Below, in pieces: positions 9,445-18,387 of a stretch of 64,000 bases of DNA; position 1 is the stretch's first letter; each line of letters begins with the position of its first letter. The stretch is from positions 81,586 to 145,585 of the forward strand of contig JAJVIM010000024.1 of the NCBI GenBank assembly GCA_022071955.1. The letters run 5' to 3'. Under the pieces are notes generated by a model, which ran no database searches, was not told the origin of the DNA, and saw only the letters and a list, made by a program, of their open reading frames with translations. A program made the translations under genes and the position numbers. This stretch comes from Anaerolineae bacterium. Lineage in GTDB: Bacteria > Chloroflexota > Anaerolineae > 4572-78 > J111.

Positions 9445-10239
9445 TTAAACAATTGAGTCCGGCAGAACCAGCTCAACGGCTGCGTTGGCCAACCCATCGC
9501 AGAATTCATTTGCAGGCCGGCGATCTGTAACCAATACGTCCGCGCGGCTCAGCGGCGCCAGGTGAACAAAATGCACCTGCCCAATTTTGCTTGAGTCGGC
9601 CACCACCACCAGCCGCCGCGATTGCTCAATCATAATCTCCAGCGCCACGGCATCGAGCTGCCCGTTTACGGTTAGCCCTTCTTTGAGCGTAATCCCGCTT
9701 ACCCCAATCACCGCTACATCGTAAAAGTGAGCGCGCAGCGCCCGCTCGGCTACCGGCCCGGTAAGGGTAAAATGATCGCGGCGCACATCGCCGCCGGTGC
9801 AGGTGACTTGCAGATTGGGTTGATGAGCCAGCTCAAGGGCAATATTCAGCGCGTTGGTCATAATGTGCAGCGGTTTGTGATTAAGCCGGCTCAGTTCACG
9901 GGCAACCTGGGTGGTGGTTGTTCCGGCGCCCAACGCCAAAGACTGGTTAGCCTTTAAAAGGCGGGCCGCCGCCAGGCCGATACGCTGTTTGGCCGCCAGG
10001 TTTTCGCGGCTGCGCTGCTCAAAACTGTCAAAAGCTGGCAGAGACAGAGGGGCCGTCAAGGCAACCAACCCATACTGCCGCCAGACCACCCCCTCTGCCG
10101 CCATCCGTTCCAGGTCACGCCGAACTGTCCAGCCAGAAACCCCCAGTTTGTCAATCAGTTCCCGCACCGAAACCGATTCGTTCTCGGCCAAAATCCGCAA
10201 AATCTCTTCCTGCCGCTTTAACAATCTTGAATTTTTCAT
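9445..10239 (-). CDS. DeoR-family transcriptional regulator
   Basis: 264 residues, the usual length for DeoR/GlpR regulators. An N-terminal winged helix-turn-helix (RQEEILRILAENESVSVREL, then GVSGWTVRRDLERM, residues about 9-48) precedes a DeoR C-terminal sensor domain. The sensor contains GAGTTTTQVAREL (about 103-115), the MTNALNIA segment and the VVVADSSKIG segment typical of sugar-phosphate binding. It is divergent from the SIS-isomerase and kinase genes, with AATGTGCA motifs in the 165-bp spacer. This suggests that it represses them and itself and is released by a phosphorylated sugar. The inducer cannot be told from sequence. The minus-strand terminator at 9266-9302 follows it. Confidence 0.92.
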   Translation of the reverse strand: MKNSRLLKRQEEILRILAENESVSVRELIDKLGVSGWTVRRDLERMAAEGVVWRQYGLVALTAPLSLPAFDSFEQRSRENLAAKQRIGLAAARLLKANQSLALGAGTTTTQVARELSRLNHKPLHIMTNALNIALELAHQPNLQVTCTGGDVRRDHFTLTGPVAERALRAHFYDVAVIGVSGITLKEGLTVNGQLDAVALEIMIEQSRRLVVVADSSKIGQVHFVHLAPLSRADVLVTDRRPANEFCDGLANAAVELVLPDSIV

Positions 10240-10274
10240 CCTTGCCTCCGGTCAGGAAATATAAAATGTTTGGC

Positions 10275-10340
10275 GGAAATGTGCAAAAAATTCGCAAAAC
10301 CTGCCGGGAAATGTGCAACAAATTCCTTGTTATGCACATT
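10275..10340. promoter_or_regulatory. Three AATGTGCA boxes between deoR-type regulator and SIS gene, likely operators
   Basis: GGAAATGTGCAA occurs at 10275-10286 and again at 10307-10318, exactly 32 bp apart (about three helical turns). The inverse TGCACATT follows at 10333-10340. The two right-hand boxes form an inverted repeat with a 15-bp spacer. Clustered, phased boxes in a divergent promoter region next to a DeoR gene are the expected form of its binding sites. Confidence 0.55.
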
Positions 10341-10404
10341 CGGGTGCGCTAGAATGGGGGTAAATCGCATTCCGGCGATAAAACTCTCAAATCACGAGGT
10401 GAAA

Positions 10405-11220
10405 ATGTCTAACCCAAATACCCCCAACGCCGCCCAGCGCTATCTGTCTATTGCCGCAGAAATTGTGCAGCAGGTGAGCGCCACCCAACTCGATGCCATT
10501 GAGCGCGCCGCCCAAATTTGCGCCGGCACTATCATTAACGATGGACTGGTTTTTTTGTGGGGCGGCGGCCACAGCCGCATGTCCGTGGAAGAAATGTTCC
10601 CGCGCATTGGCTCGTTTCCCGGCTTTTTCCCGATGGTTGAGCTGGCGCTCACCTTTTACACCAACGTCACCGGCAGCGACGGGCTGGAGCAATCCTTTTT
10701 TATTGAGCGCGCCGAAGGCTACGCCGACGCCATCCTCGCCAATTACGAGTTTGCGCCGCACGACGCGCTGATCTGCTTTAGCAGCACCGGCATCAACGGC
10801 GTGGTCATCGATATGGCGCTGCGGGCCAAAGCCGCCGGCCTGCCGGTTATCGCCGTTACCTCGGTGCAGCACGCCAACGCCACCCCCACCCGCCACAGCT
10901 CCGGCAAAAAGCTCAAAGAGATTGCCGATGTGGTCATCGACAACTGTACCCCGCCCGGCGACGCCGTCATCGACATCCCCGGCCTTAAGTACAAAGTCAG
11001 CCCCACCAGTACCATCGGGGCCACAGCGGTGGTCAACGCGCTCAAAGCCCGCACCGCCGAAATTATGGTGGAACGCGGCGCGGAACCCATTGTGCTCACC
11101 AGTCCCCATTTTGTCGATCGACAGGAAGAGGCCACGGCCCAATTGCAGCGCGTGTACCGCGAACACAACCGCCGCAAACACATTTTGCTGGGGCGGAAAG
11201 TAGCAAATGACGAAGGATAG
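10405..11220 (+). CDS. SIS-domain sugar-phosphate isomerase-like protein (UPF0309 type)
   Basis: 271 residues from ATG at 10405, which has GAGGTG five bases upstream. An in-frame ATG at 10270 would add 45 unlikely residues across the operator boxes. The sequence has the UPF0309 pattern: a glycine-rich phosphate loop (FLWGGGHSRMSVEEM, residues about 48-62), then ICFSSTGINGVVIDMA and a VIAVTSVQHA strand. TRHSSGKKL and the final SPTSTIGAT complete the SIS fold that binds phosphosugars. Related proteins sit in amino-sugar or sugar operons, where they act as isomerase or aldolase-like partners of a kinase. The FGGY kinase starts 6 bp downstream, so the two are surely co-transcribed. Substrate unknown. 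Confidence 0.85.
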   Translation: MSNPNTPNAAQRYLSIAAEIVQQVSATQLDAIERAAQICAGTIINDGLVFLWGGGHSRMSVEEMFPRIGSFPGFFPMVELALTFYTNVTGSDGLEQSFFIERAEGYADAILANYEFAPHDALICFSSTGINGVVIDMALRAKAAGLPVIAVTSVQHANATPTRHSSGKKLKEIADVVIDNCTPPGDAVIDIPGLKYKVSPTSTIGATAVVNALKARTAEIMVERGAEPIVLTSPHFVDRQEEATAQLQRVYREHNRRKHILLGRKVANDEG

Positions 11221-11226
11221 CGCGTT

Positions 11227-12738
11227 ATGACCGACCTGCTGCTCGGTATCGACATTGGTACCACCAACGTTAAGGCCGTGCTGGCCACGCCAGAGGGCTG
11301 GATAATTGCCCAGGCTCAGGCCGAATATCCCACCCATCACCCCAAACCCGGCTGGGCCGAACAAAACCCGGCCGATTGGTGGCGCAGCGCGGTTGAAGTG
11401 ACTCGCACCGTGCTGGCCGGCGCGCCCGCCCGCCCCGAGCAGGTGGTGGGCATCGGCGTGAGCGGCCAGGGCTGCGCCGTCACCTTGATTGACGACGCCG
11501 GCCAGGTGGTACGCCCGGCCATCATCTGGATGGACACCCGCTCCGAGCCGCAGTGCGAGCATCTGCGCGCCTGCTGCCAAACTGAAATTTTGCGGCGCAA
11601 CGGCAAGCAGCCCGCCCCCTACAACGCCGATCCCGTACTGCTGTGGCTGCAAGAGCACGAACCGGACTCGATTGCCCTGGCCCAAACCAGCCTGACCACC
11701 ACCGGTTACCTCAATTTTAAATTGACCGGTACCCCCGTGGAAAATGTCTCGGATGCCAGCATTTTGTTTGCCTTTGATCTGGCCGCGGGCAACTGGTCAA
11801 CCGAGTTAATTGATGCCTTTGGCCTGCCGCGCCACCTGTACCCGGAGATAGCGCCCTGCGGCCAGGTGATTGGCCACCTGACCCCCGCCGCCGCCGCCGA
11901 GTTGGGGCTGCGGCCCGGCGTGCCGGTGGTGGCCGGCGGCGAGGATACCTCTTCGGCCGGGCTGGCCATTGGCGTGACCCAACCGGGGCAGGCGCTGCTG
12001 TCGCTGGGTACGGCCGGCACCATTTACATTGTTGAAAACAAGCCGATTGTTCACCCCCACCTGCTGGCCTTTTTGCACGTGCTGCCCGGCCAAACGCTGC
12101 TGGGCGGCTCGATGGCGGCGGTGGGCGCCGGCCTGGACTGGATTCGCAAGCTGTTTGGCGCGGAGTTTGACTACGTCCGCCTCGGCGAGATGGCCCGCCA
12201 GAGTCCGCCCGGCGCGGGGGGCGTCATTTTTTTACCCTACCTCAGCGGCGAATTGCAGCCCATCAACGACGGCCACGCCCGCGGCGTCTTTTTTGGCCTG
12301 AGCATGAGCACTACCCCGGCCCACATGGTCCGGGCGGTAATGGAAGGTGCGGCCTTTGCCATCGCCCACAACATCGATATTGCCGGCGAGGCCGGCTCAA
12401 CCCTCACCGAACTGCGGGCCGTGGGCGGCCCCACCCAAAGCGAGCTGTGGTGCCGCATCATTGCCAACGTCACCGGTTACCCGCTGACCGTGCTGGCCGA
12501 TAACGTCGGCGCGCCGCTGGGCAACGCGCTGCTGGCCGCGGCGGGCATCGGCTTAATCAGCGACCCCGCCGCCACCGCCCGCAAGGTGGCCCGCGTGACC
12601 CGTCAATTTGACCCCAACCCCAAATTCCGGCAGCGGTACGTGGAGATGTTCCCCATTTACCGGCAGCTCTACCCGCAGCTCAAAACCCAGTTTGCGGCGC
12701 TGGCGGCCATCAAAGACATTCACGAGGAACCATCTTAG
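11227..12738 (+). CDS. FGGY-family carbohydrate kinase
   Basis: 503 residues, full length for FGGY kinases. The N-terminal actin-like domain begins LLLGIDIGTTNVKAVL (ATP phosphate loop, residues 4-19) and has the substrate segment GIGVSGQGC. Its GGEDTSSAGLAIG and SLGTAGTI elements mark the second phosphate loop, and GGPTQSELWCRIIANV marks the C-terminal adenosine motif. It resembles the xylulokinase/gluconokinase branch but lacks the SGQMHG motif of true XylB seen in the gene at 45541-47043. It lies 6 bp after the SIS gene, so it probably phosphorylates the sugar or sugar acid that the SIS protein then handles. Confidence 0.9.
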   Translation: MTDLLLGIDIGTTNVKAVLATPEGWIIAQAQAEYPTHHPKPGWAEQNPADWWRSAVEVTRTVLAGAPARPEQVVGIGVSGQGCAVTLIDDAGQVVRPAIIWMDTRSEPQCEHLRACCQTEILRRNGKQPAPYNADPVLLWLQEHEPDSIALAQTSLTTTGYLNFKLTGTPVENVSDASILFAFDLAAGNWSTELIDAFGLPRHLYPEIAPCGQVIGHLTPAAAAELGLRPGVPVVAGGEDTSSAGLAIGVTQPGQALLSLGTAGTIYIVENKPIVHPHLLAFLHVLPGQTLLGGSMAAVGAGLDWIRKLFGAEFDYVRLGEMARQSPPGAGGVIFLPYLSGELQPINDGHARGVFFGLSMSTTPAHMVRAVMEGAAFAIAHNIDIAGEAGSTLTELRAVGGPTQSELWCRIIANVTGYPLTVLADNVGAPLGNALLAAAGIGLISDPAATARKVARVTRQFDPNPKFRQRYVEMFPIYRQLYPQLKTQFAALAAIKDIHEEPS

Positions 12739-12909
12739 GACTCGTAAAAATATAAGTTCCCGCGCCATCGCATGTCATTCTGAGGCCGTAGGCCGAAGAA
12801 TCCCCGGATTAGCGGCTTAATTGGGCAACGGTCGGGGAGATTCTTACCCTAAAGGGCACAGGTCGCTTCGCTCAGAATGACATAACGGAAATTATTATTT
12901 ACGAACCCT
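12737..12909. repeat. Imperfect palindromic intergenic element (MITE-like)
   Basis: Exact 13-bp arms ATGTCATTCTGAG (12772-12784) and CTCAGAATGACAT (12871-12883) lie inside weaker outer arms of the type TCGTAAA...TTCC / GGAA...TTTACGA (12741-12760 and 12887-12904). The 'CATTCTGAG ... AAGAATCCC ... CTCAGAATG' layout is a widespread non-coding bacterial repeat type. It fills most of the 258-bp gap between kinase and SDR, and no gene is seen in it. Confidence 0.7.
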
Positions 12910-12996
12910 TAGCCTGAAATGACACCTTGAGGCGGAGATGCACAGACACGTGGTTTTCATCCTTCATCCTTCCGCCTTGTTTACAAAGGAGCGGCA

Positions 12997-13773
12997 ATGA
13001 ACAAACTGAGGTTGCAAGACAAAGTGACCCTCATCACCGGCGCGGGGCAGGGCATTGGCCGCGGTTGCGCCGAAGCCTTTGCCCGCGAAGGGGCCAGGGT
13101 GGTTGTGGCCGACCGCAGCGCCGAACAGGGCGAGGCGGCCGCCCGGCAAATTGTGGCCGCCGGCGGCGAGGCCATTTTTGTGGCGGCGGATGTGGCCGAG
13201 CCGGCGCAGGTTGAGGCGCTGGTGGCCCGCGCCGTGGCGCACTTTGGCCGGCTGGATGTACTGGTCAGCAACGCCGGTATCGGCGGGCGCAGCCTGGGCG
13301 ATGGCCCGCTGCACCAATGCACCATCGACGGCTGGGACGCGATTATGGCTGTCAACCTGCGCGGCGCGTTTCTGGCCTGCAAATTCGCTATCCCGGAGCT
13401 GCTCAAAACCGGCGGCAACATTGTGACAATGGCCTCGGTGCTGGGGCTGGTCGGCTCGCAGGGGCTGTACGATACCCACGCCTACATGACCAGCAAGGCC
13501 GGCGTCATCGGGCTAACCCGCACCATTGCCGCCTATTACGCCAAAGACGGGCTGCGGGCCAACTGCCTGGCCCCCGGCCTCATCGACACCCGGATGGCCG
13601 CCCGCACCAAAGCCGATGCGGCGCTGCTGGCCCAAATCGGTTTTTGGCAGCCGCTTGGCCCCATCGGCCAGGTGCGCGATGTGGCCGATGCCGCCATTTT
13701 TCTGGCCAGCGACGAAGCTAAATTTATCACCGGCATTGTGCTGCCCATCGACGGCGGCTGGTCGGCCCAGTGA
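12997..13773 (+). CDS. Short-chain dehydrogenase/reductase (SDR)
   Basis: 258 residues, start ATG preceded by AAAGGAG. Classical SDR: cofactor loop TGAGQGIG (residues about 14-21), VVADRS after beta-2 (an acidic D, suggesting NAD rather than NADP), NAGIGG, and the catalytic Ser in MASVLG. The YMTSK motif (Tyr-x-x-x-Lys) and the C-terminal PIDGGW follow. Family members oxidise sugars, sugar alcohols or 3-oxoacyl groups. In this context a sugar dehydrogenase, for example forming a lactone or keto-sugar, is the best guess. The FAD enzyme gene starts 14 bp after its stop, so both are on one transcript. Confidence 0.9.
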   Translation: MNKLRLQDKVTLITGAGQGIGRGCAEAFAREGARVVVADRSAEQGEAAARQIVAAGGEAIFVAADVAEPAQVEALVARAVAHFGRLDVLVSNAGIGGRSLGDGPLHQCTIDGWDAIMAVNLRGAFLACKFAIPELLKTGGNIVTMASVLGLVGSQGLYDTHAYMTSKAGVIGLTRTIAAYYAKDGLRANCLAPGLIDTRMAARTKADAALLAQIGFWQPLGPIGQVRDVADAAIFLASDEAKFITGIVLPIDGGWSAQ

Positions 13774-13787
13774 AAGGATTTTAACCC

Positions 13788-15107
13788 GTGGAAATTTACA
13801 GCAAACCCCTGCCCCTGCTGTGGGACGCCGATGTGATTGTGGTCGGCTCCGGCTCAGCCGGCGCGACGGCGGCCATTGCCGCGGCGCGCAGCGGGGCCAG
13901 CACCGTGCTCATTGAGCGTTTTGGCTTTTTGGGCGGCACCAGTACCCAGGTGCTGGATACTTTTTACGGCTTTTACACCCCCGGCCAGGTCGCTTACAAA
14001 GTGGTCGGCGGGGTGCCGGATGACGTGGTGGCCGCGCTGAAACAGCGCCGCGCCGCCTTTGAACGGCCCAACACTTTTGGCGCGGGCACCGGCATCACTT
14101 ACGATCCCTTCACCCTGCAAGTGGTTTGGGAAGAGCTGGCCCAGCAGGCCGGCGTGCGTCTGCTTTACCACAGCTTTTGCACCGATGTGCTGCTGGACGG
14201 CCAGCGCATTATCGGCGTCATTGTCGATGGCAAGCGCGGGCTGATGAAGCTGACCGCCCGCGTGGTCATCGATGCTACCGGCGATGCCGACGTTTGCTGC
14301 CGGGCCGGCGCGCCGTTTGAGCGGGCCGGCGACATCGACCCGGCCCAAACGCTGACCACCACTTTCCGCATGGTCAATGTGGATGTTGAGCGGGCCAAAG
14401 CCTTTGGCAAAAAAGCAATGTGGGCCAAAATGGAAGAGGCCGCCGCCAGCGGCGCGTACAATTTGCCCCGCAAAGAGGGAAGCTGGCACATCACCACCCA
14501 GGCCGGGGTGATCCACACCATCATGACCCGCGTGGCCGATGTGGACGGCGCCGACCCGGTGGCGCTGACCCAGGCCGAAATTGATGGCCGCCGGCAGGCG
14601 CTGGAATACGCCCGCTTTCTGCGCGATTTTGTGCCGGGCTACGAAAACGCGGCGCTGTCGTGGCTCAGCCCGTCGATTGGGGTGCGGGAAACGCGGCGGG
14701 TGTACGGCCACTACCGCCTCACCCGCGACGACTGCCTGAGCGCCCGCAAATTTGAAGACGCTATCGGCGCGTGCGGCGCGCCCATTGAGGACCACCACCC
14801 CGGCGCGGATACCACCTGGGTCTACCTGCCGGCGGGCATGACCTACGACATCCCCTACCGCACCCTGCTGCCGCAGCAGGTCGATGGGCTGCTGGTGGCC
14901 GGTCGCTGCTTCAGCGCCACCCACGACGCCCACGCTTCCTGCCGCTCAATGGCCCAAACTATGACAATGGGCCAGGCCGCCGGCGTCGCCGCCGCGCTGG
15001 CCGTGCAAACTGACACCCTGCCCGCCGACCTGCCGGTTTCAGCCTTGCAGGACAAACTGCTGGCCATGGGCGCAAAATTTGGTGAAATCAAGGCGGAAGC
15101 AACGTAA
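13788..15107 (+). CDS. FAD-dependent oxidoreductase
   Basis: 439 residues starting with GTG at 13788 (AAAGGA upstream). The N-terminal Rossmann dinucleotide-binding motif is DVIVVGSGSAGATAAIAAARSG with an acidic end to strand 2 (VLIERFG). FLGGTSTQ follows, and VVIDATGDADVCCRAGAPF is the second FAD contact. The C-terminal LLVAGRCFSATHDAHASCR is typical of the FAD_oxidored (PF12831) family. These enzymes, related to glucose-inhibited division/succinate dehydrogenase flavoproteins, are common next to sugar hydrolases and dehydrogenases in Chloroflexota and Firmicutes. Substrate unknown. It could work with the SDR as a second oxidation step. Confidence 0.85.
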   Translation: MEIYSKPLPLLWDADVIVVGSGSAGATAAIAAARSGASTVLIERFGFLGGTSTQVLDTFYGFYTPGQVAYKVVGGVPDDVVAALKQRRAAFERPNTFGAGTGITYDPFTLQVVWEELAQQAGVRLLYHSFCTDVLLDGQRIIGVIVDGKRGLMKLTARVVIDATGDADVCCRAGAPFERAGDIDPAQTLTTTFRMVNVDVERAKAFGKKAMWAKMEEAAASGAYNLPRKEGSWHITTQAGVIHTIMTRVADVDGADPVALTQAEIDGRRQALEYARFLRDFVPGYENAALSWLSPSIGVRETRRVYGHYRLTRDDCLSARKFEDAIGACGAPIEDHHPGADTTWVYLPAGMTYDIPYRTLLPQQVDGLLVAGRCFSATHDAHASCRSMAQTMTMGQAAGVAAALAVQTDTLPADLPVSALQDKLLAMGAKFGEIKAEAT

Positions 15108-15156
15108 TTCGTAATTCGTAATTTGCCATTATCCCCAACACGGAGGGAACCCACTC

Positions 15157-16107
15157 ATGACAACCATCGAAACAACCCTTGGCCCCGTTCCGGTTGAAAA
15201 GCTGGGCCGCGTTAACGCCCACGAGCACATCATCATCGATGGCGGATTGACGGTGGTCAATACGCCCGATTTTCGGCTGGACAGCGTGGAAAAGGCCATC
15301 GAAGAGGTGGGCTATTGGCAGGCAGCCGGCGGCGGGGCCATTGTCGATACCATGCCGTTTGGCTGCGGGCGCAACGTTGACAAGCTGGCTGCCGTCAGCC
15401 AGGCCAGCGGCGCGCCGATCATTGTGCCCACCGGCTTTCAAAAGAGCAGCTACTACCTGCCCGACCACTGGCAGCACCGCTACGATGAAGCCGCCATCGC
15501 CGCGCTGCTCATTGCCGAGCTGACCGAGGGCGCGGATCGCAACGGCTACGACGGGCCGCTGGTGGCGCGCAGCCCCATCAAGGCCGCTTTTGTGAAAGTG
15601 GCCGGCGATTATCAGGTGGTCAAACCAACCACCCGCAAACTTATTCGCGCCGCCGGGCAGGCGCACCGGGCCACCGGCGCGCCCATTTTGGTCCACACCG
15701 AGCTGGGCACCGCCGCCCCTGAACTGCTCGATTTGCTGGAGGCGGCGGGCGTGCCGCCCGGCCGGGTCATGCTCAGCCACATCGACCGCAACCCGGACAT
15801 GCGGCTGCACCGGCAGTTGGCCGGGCGCGGCGCGTTTTTGCAGTACGACACGCCGGGCCGCATTAAATACCAGCCGGAAACGGTGGTCATCAACCTGCTG
15901 CGGCAGCTTTTTGAGGCCGGGCTTGGCTCACAACTTTTGTTAGGCGGCGATACCGCCCGGCGCTCCTACTGGAAAGCCTACGGCGGCGGCCCCGGCCTGG
16001 ATTATCTGCTGGCCGTGTTTACGCCCCGCCTGCGCGCCGAAGGCTTTTCCGAGGCCGACCTGCGGCTGATTTGGGAAGAAAACCCGGCGCGCTGGCTAAC
16101 CGGCTGA
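15157..16107 (+). CDS. Phosphotriesterase-family metal hydrolase, possible lactonase
   Basis: 316 residues with ATG after CGGAGGG. It has the binuclear-metal set of the amidohydrolase/PTE family: H22-x-H24 in NAHEHI, a bridging Lys at about 147 (FVKVAG), His about 180 (HTELG), His about 208 (LSHIDRNPD) and Asp about 265 (GGDTAR). All metal ligands are present, so it should be active. Family members hydrolyse phosphotriesters, N-acyl-homoserine lactones or sugar lactones. Next to SDR and FAD oxidoreductase genes, a sugar lactonase role is the most economical explanation, which is inference. Confidence 0.82.
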   Translation: MTTIETTLGPVPVEKLGRVNAHEHIIIDGGLTVVNTPDFRLDSVEKAIEEVGYWQAAGGGAIVDTMPFGCGRNVDKLAAVSQASGAPIIVPTGFQKSSYYLPDHWQHRYDEAAIAALLIAELTEGADRNGYDGPLVARSPIKAAFVKVAGDYQVVKPTTRKLIRAAGQAHRATGAPILVHTELGTAAPELLDLLEAAGVPPGRVMLSHIDRNPDMRLHRQLAGRGAFLQYDTPGRIKYQPETVVINLLRQLFEAGLGSQLLLGGDTARRSYWKAYGGGPGLDYLLAVFTPRLRAEGFSEADLRLIWEENPARWLTG

Positions 16108-16200
16108 GTAAAGCTGGCCCAAACCGATTTTGTCTGTGCCAAATGCGGGCCTTATAATCAACCGGTAGTGAACCGGTTTTGCAGCAAGGGAGCGTGTACA

Positions 16201-18387
16201 ATGGTCCGCACAGTAGTAGAGTTTGCCCGCCAGTGGTCGCGGGTGCAGCAGGTGGCCGATTATTTTGGCCGGCAAGCATTTTTGCGGCTGGTCATAATTA
16301 CCGGCGGGTTTGCGTGGCTGTGGATTGGTTACAACCTGCAACTGAACCTGATTGGGCCGGCGGTGGGGTTGGCGCTGATGCTGCTGATGGTCATTGCCGT
16401 GGGCATTGTCATTTGGCAGCACCAATATCATTATCTGTGGGCGGTAGCCGGTTATTTGCTGAGTCAGCTTGCTTTTATCAGTTTTCTCATCTGGCGTTCA
16501 AACAACCTGGATACGGGCTACATTTTTGTGCTGCTCATTGTGATTGCCGGGGCGCTGACCGGGCCGCTGGGCGCATTTGGCGCCGCCGCCGCCGCCGCAC
16601 TGGCGCAACTGCTGCTGGCGTTATCGCTGCCGGAGTTAAGCGGCAGTTCGCTGGCGGGACTGATGTTTGTGCAACTGCTCGCCGCGCTGGTTTCCAGCCA
16701 TGCCACAATGGGGCTGTACACCGCGCTGGAATCGGCGGAGGCCAGCGCCCGGCACGCCACCGCCAGCGCCGAAGAGGCCCGGCAGCATCGCGGCCAGTTA
16801 CAGCGCACCCTCAAATCGCTGGACATCACCCACAACCAGCTCCAGCGAGCCAACACCGAACTGTTTGAAGCCCGCAACCTGGCCGATCAGGCGCTGCGGT
16901 TTAAAGCCGAATTTGCGGCCAAAGTGAGCCACGAGCTGCGCACCTCGCTCAACCTGATATTGGGGTTCAGCGAAACAATGGCCTTTGCCCAGGAATCCTA
17001 CGGCAAAAAGCTGCCGCCGCCCTACCTGCGCGATGTCACCGAAATTTATCGCAACAGCCGCCACCTGCTGGCCCTGGTTGACGATATTCTGGACCTGTCC
17101 AAGCTGGAAGCCGGCCGGATGGGGCTGCGGCCCACCACGGTTAACCTGAGCGAGGTGCTGCACGAAACCACCGAAATGGTGCGGCCGCTGATTGAAACCA
17201 AAGGTCTGGCGCTGCAACTTGACCTCCCGCCGGCTCTGCCGGACATCACTCTGGACCGGGTGCGGATCAGCCAGGTGCTGCTCAATTTACTCAGCAACGC
17301 CACCCGGATTACCAGTCGCGGCAGCATTACGGTGCGGGCGGTGACCGCCAATCGCGGCGTTACGGTGCAGGTGAGCGATACCGGTCCCGGCATCAAACCG
17401 GAGGATTTGGAGCGCGTGTTTGAAGAATTCCGGCAGCTCGACAACAGCGGCGGCGTTAGCAGCACCACCGGCCTGGGGTTGACGGTGAGCAAACAGATCA
17501 TCGAACTGCACGGCGGTAAATTGTGGGCAGAAAGCGTGTTTGGCCAGGGCAGCACCTTTTCGTTTTTGCTGCCGGTGGGTGCTGCTGCCGCGGCGCAGCG
17601 GCTGGTCCCGGCAACCCCTGTCGGCCCCAGCCGTAAATCCCAGCCGGTGCTGGTGGCGCTCGGAGAGGCAGAGTCCGACGAGGTGAAATTGCTGCAGCGC
17701 CATCTTGATGGCTACGAACTAGCCGTGGCGCCAACCGTGGCCGAAGCCCGGCGACTGGTGGTGCAAACCAGCGCTCGCGCCGTGATTATTAATGAAGTCT
17801 TTACCGCCGCCGCCGAAACGCCGCCGCTGCCGGTGCCGCTGATTTACTGCCCGCTGCCGGGGCCAAAGCAATCTCGGCAAATTTTGCACGTGGATCACTA
17901 CCTGCAAAAACCCATCACCACCGATGCGCTGCACGCGGCGCTGGCCTCCGCCGCTCCCAACGCCCAAAGCCTGCTGATTGTTGACGACAACCCCAGCGCG
18001 GTGCGGATGCTGGAGCAAATGGTAAAGGCCGGCAGCAAGCCGTACCAGGTGTTTCGCGCCTACAGCGGCCACGATGCGCTGGCCCGGATTCAGGCTCAGC
18101 CGCCCGACGCGCTCATTTTGGATTTGGTGATGCCCAACCGGGATGGGTACTGGCTGATTTCGGAGTTGAAGCAGAACCCGGCTACGGCCAACCTGATTAT
18201 CATTGTGGCCAGCGGGCAGGCGGTGGAAGAAACCTGGCACGGCGGAACAATTGCCATTGCCAGCAATAACGGCTTTTCGCCGACGGAAACGCTCAATTAT
18301 TTACAGGGGTTGGTGTCGGCTATTCCGCCGACGCGGGTGGAGCGCCACGCCACTGCTCCAGCTTGGTCAGCAGCGCGTCCTGGGTAA
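16201..18387 (+). CDS. Membrane hybrid histidine kinase with two receiver domains
   Basis: About 728 residues from ATG 16201 (GGGAG eight bases upstream); an in-frame ATG at 16168 is less likely. The N-terminus (residues 20-180) is hydrophobic with about six membrane segments and no extracellular sensor domain. After a helical linker comes HisKA with phospho-acceptor His about 244 (VSHELRTS). The ATPase domain has NLLSNA, SDTGPGI and TTGLGL boxes. The first receiver-like domain (about 480-590) has lost its phospho-Asp (AVIINEVF), but the second is intact (LLIVDDN, LDLVMP with Asp about 641). Its 3' end overlaps the convergent gene by 68 bp. It probably senses a membrane or intracellular cue and may control the sugar island. 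Confidence 0.9.
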   Translation: MVRTVVEFARQWSRVQQVADYFGRQAFLRLVIITGGFAWLWIGYNLQLNLIGPAVGLALMLLMVIAVGIVIWQHQYHYLWAVAGYLLSQLAFISFLIWRSNNLDTGYIFVLLIVIAGALTGPLGAFGAAAAAALAQLLLALSLPELSGSSLAGLMFVQLLAALVSSHATMGLYTALESAEASARHATASAEEARQHRGQLQRTLKSLDITHNQLQRANTELFEARNLADQALRFKAEFAAKVSHELRTSLNLILGFSETMAFAQESYGKKLPPPYLRDVTEIYRNSRHLLALVDDILDLSKLEAGRMGLRPTTVNLSEVLHETTEMVRPLIETKGLALQLDLPPALPDITLDRVRISQVLLNLLSNATRITSRGSITVRAVTANRGVTVQVSDTGPGIKPEDLERVFEEFRQLDNSGGVSSTTGLGLTVSKQIIELHGGKLWAESVFGQGSTFSFLLPVGAAAAAQRLVPATPVGPSRKSQPVLVALGEAESDEVKLLQRHLDGYELAVAPTVAEARRLVVQTSARAVIINEVFTAAAETPPLPVPLIYCPLPGPKQSRQILHVDHYLQKPITTDALHAALASAAPNAQSLLIVDDNPSAVRMLEQMVKAGSKPYQVFRAYSGHDALARIQAQPPDALILDLVMPNRDGYWLISELKQNPATANLIIIVASGQAVEETWHGGTIAIASNNGFSPTETLNYLQGLVSAIPPTRVERHATAPAWSAARPG

